Source: Candidatus Phytoplasma solani
Lineage (GTDB): Bacteria; Bacillota_I; Bacilli_A; Acholeplasmatales; Acholeplasmataceae
DNA: 64,000 bases
Assembly: GCF_041729705.1 (NCBI RefSeq)
Contig: NZ_CP103788.1
Location: 124,001 to 188,000, forward strand
Reading direction: 5' to 3'
Below the pieces are notes generated by a model. The model was given only the letters and a program-made list of their open reading frames with translations, was not told the DNA's origin and did no database searches. This document shows, in pieces, positions 28,215 through 35,407 of the stretch. Position 1 is the stretch's first letter. Every line of letters starts with the position of its first letter. The position numbers were made by a program, and so were the translations under genes.

Positions 28215-29141
28215 ATGGTGTCTACAAATTTTAAATCGGAATTCCAAAAAATTAAATCGGAATTCCAAAAAAATAAAAGGTTTAAAAGATATGTAATTTG
28301 GCTACTAGTTGCATTAATATCTTTTGGATTACAATTTTTAGGATTTGGTATATTGTCTTTTGTTCAAAAATTTGAATCACATTTAATAATTAAATTTATT
28401 TTTCTTTTTCTGCTTCCGTTTGTAAGTTTTATAATATCATCACTAGTCTTTTTTTTCTCTTATTTCAAAAACTATGTTTCAAAGCAAAGAGAAGAATTAA
28501 AAAAAGAAATTCCTGAAATGATTAGAGAAATGCAAATTGCATACAGAAAAAGTAATATTGACAACGAAGAATTTCAAAATTATAAAAGATTATGTTTGGA
28601 TTTAAATCAACTAGCAACACCGAAAGGAGAACTTATTATTGTAGAAATTATTAATTTAGATAACATTATAAAAGCTTTTGAAAACTTAATTGCTAAAATT
28701 AATAAATCAGTTGGTTCTCAAGAAGATCCAGAGCAAGTAATGAAACTACGACAAAAAAAAGAAGGAGAAATATTTGATAGAATTAGAAAAACAGAAGTAT
28801 TAAAGAAAATAATAGATATTGAATGTATTAAAGAATGGTTGAGAAAATTAATAGACTTTTCTAAAAGAGAAATTGAAGAAATGAAAAATTCTTTAAAAAA
28901 AGAAATATTTATACCATTGATGCGGCATGATATCTTAGAAATATCTACAATTGAAGAATATTTAAAAACTGACAAGGCAAAAAGAGAAAACTTTTCTAAC
29001 TTAACGAAAACCCTTTATGAGAAAAATTCACAAGATTTTTTTGGAATATTTTTTGAAGAAGGAAAATATGATGGGTTTTTAAAACAATTAAAAATTCATG
29101 TTCTTGATAAAATTCATTTAATTGATAAAAAATATGTATAA
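28215..29141 (+). CDS. Hypothetical protein, two membrane helices and long helical domain
   Basis: 308 aa; GAAGGGAG precedes the ATG at 28215. Residues 25-50 and 58-85 are membrane helices. The rest is charged and rich in Lys and Glu, with a likely coiled coil from about 90 to 250. The N-terminus contains an exact 7-residue duplication encoded by a 21-bp tandem repeat. Such proteins (two helices plus a cytoplasmic coiled domain) are common in phytoplasma PMUs, with no known function. Confidence 0.6.
   Translation: MVSTNFKSEFQKIKSEFQKNKRFKRYVIWLLVALISFGLQFLGFGILSFVQKFESHLIIKFIFLFLLPFVSFIISSLVFFFSYFKNYVSKQREELKKEIPEMIREMQIAYRKSNIDNEEFQNYKRLCLDLNQLATPKGELIIVEIINLDNIIKAFENLIAKINKSVGSQEDPEQVMKLRQKKEGEIFDRIRKTEVLKKIIDIECIKEWLRKLIDFSKREIEEMKNSLKKEIFIPLMRHDILEISTIEEYLKTDKAKRENFSNLTKTLYEKNSQDFFGIFFEEGKYDGFLKQLKIHVLDKIHLIDKKYV
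28231..28272 (+). repeat. 21-bp exact tandem duplication inside a gene
   Basis: Two head-to-tail copies of a 21-bp unit (28231-28251 and 28252-28272) add seven codons and keep the frame. The encoded text reads FKSEFQKI-KSEFQKNK. Slippage could vary the copy number without breaking the gene. Confidence 0.9.
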
Positions 29142-29188
29142 TAAGTAGACTGATAAAAATACAATGACGTTCAAACGATAAAAATAAA

Positions 29189-29293
29189 ATGATAGATAAA
29201 AAAACGAATACTAAAAACTATCTTAATGAAATACAAGTACATTCTAATAAAATAGAAGATGCTTTATTGTGTGTTTTAATAAATAAAAATTAG
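29189..29293 (+). pseudogene. N-terminal stub of a PMU-type DnaB helicase
   Basis: 34 codons reading MIDKKTNTKNYLNEIQVH, then SNKIEDALLCVLINKN and a stop. The end resembles the DnaB N-terminal helix that holds the pattern IEAExALLGxLL. PMUs normally carry their own dnaB copy, so this is probably what is left of one. It is too short to be certain. Confidence 0.45.
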
Positions 29294-29419
29294 TTGCTTA
29301 TTATGAGTCTTTAGTTGATAAATGCACATTTAAAAAAACACAAACTTGATTAAGATTAAAAAAAATTAAAAAAATAAAATGTTATAGAAATTCAAAAAAT
29401 AATTTTTGATAATGTTGGA

Positions 29420-30889
29420 ATGCAACTTATGGAAAAATTTTTTCAAGAAACATTATGGGGTAAACTAAAAATGACTAATATGATTAAAGATCGTAAAGAT
29501 TGGAATATTAGTCGTCAAAGAACTTGGGGAGCGCCAATTCCTATTTTTTACTCCGAAAATAACCAGCCTATTTTAGATTTGCAATTAATCAATCATGTCG
29601 CTGATTTATTTGAAAAACATGGTATTGAAATTTGGTATGAGTGGGATTGTAAGCGACTTTTACCTCCTAATTATAACCACCCTGAAAGCCCAAATGGTAT
29701 TTTTACAAAAGAACTTGATATTATGGATGTTTGGTTTGACTCAGGGACATCTTATAGCATTTTACCTCAAATTAAAGACGTTTATTTAGAAGGTACAGAT
29801 CAATATCGAGGCTGGTTTAATTCTTCTTTAATTACTTCGGTTGCTGCCTTTCAAAAAGCCCCTTATAAAACAGTGATTACACATGGCTTTGTTTTTGATG
29901 GACAAGGTAAAAAAATGTCTAAATCTTTAGGTAATGTGATCGATCCTTTAGTAATTGCCTCCCAAAAAGGAGCCGATATTATTCGGTTGTGGGTTGCAAA
30001 CACTAATTATAATTTGGATGTCCGAATTAATGCTTCTATTTTAAATCAAATCGAAGATATGTATCGTAAAATCAGAAATACCTTTCGTTTTATGCTTGGT
30101 AATTTAAATCTTTTTGATAAAAGTAAGCATTATCTTGCTTTTGAAAAACGAACCCCAATTCATCAAGCAGTGATAATGGATTTAGAAGAAGTGTTAAAAC
30201 ATGTAACACACGCTTATGAAACTTATAATTTTGAAGCCATTTTAAGACACTTATTCCCTTTTATCACCAATAAAATTAGTGCTTTTTACTTTGATTTTAT
30301 CAAAGATATTTTATATATCGAAACACAAGATCATTTAGAAAGACGCATGATACAATCAACTATCTATGATTTGTTATTGGCGTTTTTACAAATTTTAACT
30401 CCCATTATTCCGCACACCACCTCAGAAGTTTATAGTTTTTGTTCTTTTTTTGACAAAGAAGATGTTTATTTAGAATCTATTCCGCAATTAAAAAATTATG
30501 ACAACTCATCGATTTTATTAGAATATCATAATTTTTTATCTTTACGTAAAAATGTTTTGCAAGCTTTAGAGCAAGCTAGACAAAATAATATTATCAACGC
30601 TTCTTTGCAAGCCCACATCAACTTATCTTTAACTGAGGCACAAATGCATACTTTAGCTGTATTACAAATTAAAGAACAATTACATCAACTTTTTATTGTT
30701 TCAAAAGTGACCTTAACCCAAAAGGCAGTTTTTGCTGTAAAAGTAATAAAAACAGAAGGTTTTGCTTGTAAACGTTGCTGGAATGTAATAATTGATGAAC
30801 AACAACAAAATCTATGTCCACGTTGTCAAAGAATTTTACAACAAAAAAAGGAAACTATTTTAATTTATGAAAAACAAGAAAAAACTTGA
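29420..30889 (+). pseudogene. ileS: Truncated second copy of ileS (C-terminal half)
   Basis: 489 codons. From about residue 14 onward it is identical to residues about 440-911 of the intact IleS on the minus strand, except one residue (TWGAPIPIF here, TWGVPIPIF there). It keeps KMSKS, the anticodon-binding domain and the C-terminal zinc site CKRC...CPRC, but lacks the HIGH motif and the N-terminal half of the Rossmann fold, so it cannot charge tRNA-Ile. The first 13 residues are unrelated and come from flanking sequence. Its near identity means either a recent copy or ongoing gene conversion. It overlaps the following yitT start as in the intact locus. Confidence 0.9.
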
Positions 30890-31472
30890 AATCAATTATA
30901 AGCAAGAAATTAAAAAATTATTAATTATTTTTGCTTGTTTAATTGGTTATGACTTAATTAGCATTTGGGCTTTTAATTGTACCGGATCAAAAGCATATGA
31001 AACTGATCTTTATCCTGGCGGCATTCATGGTTTAGGTGATTTAATTGGTAAAATTTTAAACAAGGCAAATTATTTAGCAAACGATAATATTACTACTTTT
31101 GCGATGATTTTTTATCTCATTATTAATGTTTTGCTTCTTGGGTTTATCGCTTTTCGTTATTTAGATTCTTATTTTACAATTACAACCGCTGCTGCTGCAT
31201 TATTCTTGCCTTTGATGGGAGTTTTTTTGCAATGGCAAGTTAAAGAAGGATTTTTAAGTGAAACTGAACGTTTTTTTTACATTTTTAAAACAGAAAGTAA
31301 TTTTTTAAGTGATTCACTAAGAGCAATTTTTGCTGGTTTATTTACCGGAGTTTTTAATGGAATTGTTATTAAAATTGGTTCTTCGACCGGCGGAATTGAT
31401 ATTGTAGGTAAATATTTATTGGTTTATAAAAGAAAAAATATTGCTTCAGTGATTCAAATTTTTAGTTATATA
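29455..31472 (+). repeat. Inverted duplication, left copy (ileS 3' half and yitT 5' part)
   Basis: About 2018 bp match the reverse complement of 38514-40531 almost perfectly. The left edge is sharp at ATGGGGTAAAC. The right edge is where yitT copies start to differ, at 31473; weaker similarity continues to about 31630. See the finding on a possible invertible switch. Confidence 0.92.
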
Positions 31473-31658
31473 CTTGTTTTTATTGGTATTTGTGCTAGTT
31501 TTTACTTCTCGCCATCAAAAGACATTTATTCGCCTTTACAAGGAATTTTTTATGCTCTTTTAAGAATTCAATTAACTGTTTTGGTAATAGATTTAATGAA
31601 CCCTATCAACTCAAAAAATAAAAAAAGGGTTTCGATTAAAAAAAACACAACCTTATAG
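30867..31658 (+). CDS. yitT: YitT-family membrane protein, variant A
   Basis: 263 aa with five to six membrane helices. YitT/DUF161 markers are present, including LYPGGIHGLGDLIGK and the motif KIGSSTGGIDIVGKYL. Residues 1 to about 201 are identical to variant B (38334-39119); the last 60 differ at many positions, for example the stretch after CASF. The usual C-terminal DUF2179 domain is missing in both. The start overlaps the truncated ileS by 23 nt. Family function is not settled; transport is suspected. Confidence 0.85.
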   Translation: MKNKKKLEINYKQEIKKLLIIFACLIGYDLISIWAFNCTGSKAYETDLYPGGIHGLGDLIGKILNKANYLANDNITTFAMIFYLIINVLLLGFIAFRYLDSYFTITTAAAALFLPLMGVFLQWQVKEGFLSETERFFYIFKTESNFLSDSLRAIFAGLFTGVFNGIVIKIGSSTGGIDIVGKYLLVYKRKNIASVIQIFSYILVFIGICASFYFSPSKDIYSPLQGIFYALLRIQLTVLVIDLMNPINSKNKKRVSIKKNTTL

Positions 31659-31678
31659 TTGCAATTCCAATTATTTAA

Positions 31679-31816
31679 CCTATTAAAGGCCCACCAAAAG
31701 GGCTGTTAGGTGTTTATTTTCAAGGCGGAAAATGTGAAGTTTGACCTTTGGTTGTGCTTGAAAACAATTGGGAAAAATGGGTGGCAAAGCCACTAAAATG
31801 TTTATTTTTGTGTTAA
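31679..31816 (+). pseudogene. Internal fragment of the secreted-protein family
   Basis: One frame reads PIKGPPKGLLGVYFQGGK, then a stop at 31742-31744, then about 23 more sensible codons including ENNWEKWVAKPLK. The first part matches IKGSENGLLAVYFDGG of the secreted protein at 1035-2075 over about 14 positions. It has no start and an internal stop. It indicates that a third member of the family once stood here. Confidence 0.5.
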
Positions 31817-31904
31817 AACAAAAACCTAAAATACAATCTCAAAAAAGTTTTCTTTTTAGTTTAAATTATTATAGTATACATTTAAAGAGGAGTATTAGAA
31901 TATT

Positions 31905-32294
31905 ATGCAGTTTTCTATTGGACGTGTGATAAGTTTTATTTTTTTAAGTTTATTGTTTTTGATAATATGGCTTGTTGTGGTTGTGTGTATTTGTAATTCA
32001 ACTCCTGAAATGTCTAAATTATACGAAAAAGTAGTAACTGAAGTGCAGAATCAAATAAGTAATCGTGTTTATGATGAAAAATTTCTTATAGATGCTGTTA
32101 TAAAAGAACACGAGCTTCGTGTACAATTTTTTAAAAAAAATACCATCTATTTAATAATTTCTTTTTTAGCTTGTATTTTTGTTCCTGGTTATATTTGTTT
32201 TTCAGGTAAAAAAGAGCCAAAATTTGTCTTTACACAAGCACCTCCGTATCCACCACAAAATCCATATCCGTTACAATATCCACCAAGATATTAA
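31905..32294 (+). CDS. Hypothetical membrane protein with Pro/Tyr-rich tail
   Basis: 129 aa. Helix 1 lies near residues 8-30 and helix 2 near 80-98, with a polar loop between. The C-terminus is rich in Pro, Tyr and Gln (APPYPPQNPYPLQYPPRY), a type of tail seen in exposed or protein-binding segments. AAAGAGGAG lies 12 nt before the ATG. The family was not recognised. It is first in a cluster of small membrane genes reaching 33897. Confidence 0.6.
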   Translation: MQFSIGRVISFIFLSLLFLIIWLVVVVCICNSTPEMSKLYEKVVTEVQNQISNRVYDEKFLIDAVIKEHELRVQFFKKNTIYLIISFLACIFVPGYICFSGKKEPKFVFTQAPPYPPQNPYPLQYPPRY

Positions 32295-32386
32295 GTTTAA
32301 ATAAATATTTAACGATTTATTATTCAAAAATATAATAAAAATTGCACCAAAGTAATAAGATAATAATAAAAAGAAAGAATTAAAAT

Positions 32387-32704
32387 ATGGGTTTTTTAAG
32401 TAAATTATTTTTTAATAAAGAAAAAAAATATGATGAACAAAGAAGGCTTGTAAAAATAATACAATATTATAGCACAGGAGCATTAGCAAAAGTGCTTGAT
32501 TTTAATCCTGAAACCGGCAACAAGATTAAATATACCGAATATAAGGATTGTTGTAGTTTAGATAAAGAAAGTTATAAAGTTAGAGAAACAATTTACTATT
32601 CTAACGGAAATATAAATTTTGTTATTGAATTTAAAAATGAAATACCGATTAAACAAATAATTTATAACAAAAATGGTAGTATCAAAGAAGTGAAAAACTT
32701 TTAA
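32387..32704 (+). CDS. Short DUF2963-like protein
   Basis: 105 aa. It contains VLDFNPETGNKIKYTEYKD and a second repeat-like stretch IIYNKNGSIKEVKNF, resembling the DUF2963 repeat seen also at 3973-4638. No membrane helix is obvious beyond a weak N-terminal hydrophobic stretch. Function unknown. It lies inside the PMU-like cluster. Confidence 0.6.
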   Translation: MGFLSKLFFNKEKKYDEQRRLVKIIQYYSTGALAKVLDFNPETGNKIKYTEYKDCCSLDKESYKVRETIYYSNGNINFVIEFKNEIPIKQIIYNKNGSIKEVKNF

Positions 32705-32793
32705 TTTAGGTTTAAATTAATTTATAGTTAAAAAAACTAAATATAATTTTTATGATTTCAATATTTAAAAAAATTAATATAAGGATATAAAAA

Positions 32794-33132
32794 ATAGAAC
32801 AAAATAATAATTTAAATTCAAAAAAATTAGTTAGTGAAAATAAAATTAGTCTTAAACAAGTGGTTGCATTGCTTTTGGTTTTGACAATTTTATTCGGGTT
32901 GGCTGCTTTTACAAAATATAATAAAGTAGTTAAATATGATGCATGTTTTTATTTGTTTGGAGCAACAGCTATTACTAGTATTTTGTGTTGTTTGTGTATG
33001 GCGCCCAAGTTTTTTAAAAATAATACAACTTCAAAAGAAGTATTAGAATTTATTATGAATATAGATGATAATTTTAATAATCGTAAAATAACTATCGAAG
33101 AAGTTAGAAAAATATCTAAAAAAATGGATTAA
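32794..33132 (+). CDS. Small membrane protein, possible ATA start
   Basis: From a GTG at 32860 the product is 90 aa with two membrane helices. However, the frame is open back to 32791 and AAGGA (32781-32785) lies 8 nt before an ATA at 32794, giving 112 aa starting IEQNNNLNSKKLVSENK. No ribosome-binding site precedes the GTG. Either ATA is used as start, or an ATG has mutated to ATA and expression is lost. The family was not recognised. Confidence 0.5.
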   Translation: MEQNNNLNSKKLVSENKISLKQVVALLLVLTILFGLAAFTKYNKVVKYDACFYLFGATAITSILCCLCMAPKFFKNNTTSKEVLEFIMNIDDNFNNRKITIEEVRKISKKMD

Positions 33133-33215
33133 TTTGCTAATATCTTTCGAATGGATTAATTTAAAATATAAAATAATAAATATTGATAAAAATTATTTTT
33201 AGGTAGGATAATGGA

Positions 33216-33500
33216 ATGATTTTAGAAAATTTTTTTATTAATATAAGAATAATAGTTGAGCGGTTTGATAAATATTTTTTCTATTACGTTTATAAAATAC
33301 CTGGTTTGGAAAAAATTAATACTTTTTTCAGACAATATTTTTGGAATCATATTTTATTAGAAGAACATCAAGACATTGTCTCTAAAGTGTTTACTTTATG
33401 GTTGTGTTTGTTGTGTTATCCTTTTGTTGCTTCAATTTTCTTTTTTGTTTTGAAAGTATTTCATTATATTTTTTTAATCTTCAAACGTATATTTACCTAA
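33216..33500 (+). CDS. Small membrane protein
   Basis: 94 aa. The N-terminal half is aromatic-rich (RFDKYFFYYVYKIPGLEKIN), and a strong membrane helix lies at about residues 62-88. GGTAGG lies close upstream of the start. The family was not recognised. Member of the small-gene cluster 31905-33897. Confidence 0.55.
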   Translation: MILENFFINIRIIVERFDKYFFYYVYKIPGLEKINTFFRQYFWNHILLEEHQDIVSKVFTLWLCLLCYPFVASIFFFVLKVFHYIFLIFKRIFT

Positions 33501-33525
33501 AAAAATTTAAAAAGGGGTATGATTT

Positions 33526-33699
33526 ATGTTAAAAGACAATGGTATAAGTCTAAGTATAAGTACAATCGTGAAATTTATTTTAAAAGTGCTTTTTTTGATG
33601 TTCTTTTTATTAGTTATTTTGAGCTATAAAATAGCTTTTAGAAGACTTAAAAAAGGTTTTTTTAGTAATCATTATGCAAGTTTGAAATCATCAAATTAG
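33526..33699 (+). CDS. Very small membrane protein
   Basis: 57 aa: MLKDNGISLSISTIVK, one membrane helix (about residues 14-34) and a basic end. AAAGGGG lies 11 nt before the ATG. It fits between the neighbouring small genes with no overlap. The family was not recognised. Confidence 0.5.
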   Translation: MLKDNGISLSISTIVKFILKVLFLMFFLLVILSYKIAFRRLKKGFFSNHYASLKSSN

Positions 33700-33717
33700 A
33701 AAGGCAAAAGCGGAATT

Positions 33718-33897
33718 ATGAATGGAAAATATAATTTTTGGCAAATACTTTTAGAAAAAAATCCTGATAATGTTTCTAATGTAGTCTATTTTGTTACTTT
33801 TACTGTTTTAGTGGGCTATCTGCCTTTTATTTTTTGTATTTTAGATGATTGTTTTCAAGTCAGTTCCTTTATTAAATCTTTGCTGATTAAGAAGTGA
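33718..33897 (+). CDS. Very small membrane protein
   Basis: 59 aa: MNGKYNFWQILLEKN, one membrane helix (about residues 22-42) and a polar end. The Shine-Dalgarno is weak (CGGAA). A terminator follows about 45 nt downstream, supporting this as the last gene of the cluster. The family was not recognised. Confidence 0.45.
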   Translation: MNGKYNFWQILLEKNPDNVSNVVYFVTFTVLVGYLPFIFCILDDCFQVSSFIKSLLIKK

Positions 33898-33940
33898 AAT
33901 TAATAGCGTATCAATACTGATTTTGGTAATTTTTTAATTA

Positions 33941-33967
33941 AAAGGCTAACTTTTTAGTTAGTCTTTT
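33941..33967 (+). terminator. Rho-independent terminator of the small-gene cluster
   Basis: AAAGGCTAAC pairs with GTTAGTCTTT (one G-U) around a T-rich loop, with the run of T ending the stem. Confidence 0.7.
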
Positions 33968-35407
33968 GTGCGGATAGATGAATCGCGCCTTAACAGGTTT
34001 GGGTTCATCTTTTTGTCTATACTACGATTTGCTCCCATCAAAACGTAGCGAGCAAGTTTCGAAGTACTACGTTTTTTACAATCTCTACAAACTTTTGTTT
34101 ATTAACATTAAATCTTCAAAATGTTTAGTTATTTTATTACCCAGTTTGTAGTATGTGTGCTCTGTTATAAAAAATTGTAAATAAATTCATTTTTAATACC
34201 TAAATAGGCTAGTTTTTGCAACTAGTCTTTTTTTTGTTTTTAAGAAAAGATGATTTTTAAATGAATAATTTTTTCAATAATCATCCAAAACTCTATCAGA
34301 TTTTTTTTGACACAGTTGTGTAAAAAAAATGAAAAAAATTTGGCAATCTTTTAGGAAATATTGTGCCTTATAATATGAAAGTAATAATTGTTTTATCTTT
34401 TTTTGCCCTAACTTATTGAAATTTTGTTTCAAATAAATAAAAACAAAAAAATAGTCTATTAAAAATGCGTCTAAAACATTTACACTTTTTTATATAACAC
34501 TATAACTTATAATTATACATCAAAAAAACAAGTTTAACGCTTGCAAAAATTTAATTTAATAATATTTTTGTTTCTTTTTAGTTTTTTTATTAAATTTAAT
34601 TTATCTGATAAAAATAAAAAAACTATCTCTTTTTAAGTATTCAAAAAATAATTCAATATTTTGTGTGAAATTAAATTTAAAACTAATTTATCAATTGTCT
34701 TTATCTTTTAATTGTTTTTTCAAAGAATATATGCTATTTTATCAAATAAATCTCTATTTTCTTGATGAAATGTTAGTCTTAAGAAAAATATTAAAAGCTT
34801 TATCACTTAAAAATAAAGAAGTTATTTAGTAGTCGGAGAAGTAAAACCTTATTTGAAACAATAAAGATAATCAACTTTTCAGGATGAAAGGTTAACAATC
34901 TTTATAGAACAAAAAGAAGTCAGCGAATTACTAACAAACAAAATAGATAATGGATGCTGATATCTTCAACAAACCTAGATGCAACAAAGAGACGATAGTG
35001 CAAAAAGCAGCAAAGTAGATCTACAAAATGGGTTTCAAAATAAAAAACTGCAATTTGGGGGATGAAACAAAGTGATTCTGATAACCCTTAAAGACTTTGA
35101 AGATTTAATGTTGATAAACGAAAGTCTGCCAAGTTTGTAAAAAGCTGTGTGTTTCGAAACTTTCCCGCTATGTTTGGGTGGGGACTGATTGTAGTATAGA
35201 TAACACAGTATGGCTCGTTTATAACAATTCTAGCTGTTGAGGTGTAATTTATCTACATAAAATCCACAATAAAAGCAAAAATAGCATTGATTAACTGAAA
35301 AGACACAGTCATCATTTTACCATATATAAGTTTTAACAACGTATAAAAAGATAAAATGTTGCAATTAAGGCAAAATTTAAACATGCTATCATCCAAAAAT
35401 AATTTAA
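33968..35407. other. Non-coding gap holding a MITE-like element and degraded sequence
   Basis: The MITE-like element at 34163-34499 is described separately. After it, roughly 34780-35300 is less AT-rich and shows broken coding-like readings such as IEQKEVSELLTNKIDNG on the plus strand, with no family recognised. No intact gene, tRNA or clear promoter was found. Confidence 0.5.
34163..34499 (+). mobile_element. MITE-like element, copy 1
   Basis: About 337 bp with terminal inverted repeats. The left end TGTTATAAAAAATTGTAAATA differs at two positions from the copy-2 end, and the right end has an extra TA. It is a near match, same orientation, to 46958-47293. Inside are a terminator-like hairpin (34206-34235) and a TATAAT box. 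There is no transposase gene. MITE-like repeats tied to PMUs are known in phytoplasmas. Confidence 0.75.

Noticed and set aside
29420-30889. A second working isoleucyl-tRNA synthetase
   Set aside because: The HIGH motif and half of the catalytic fold are missing and the first 13 residues are unrelated.
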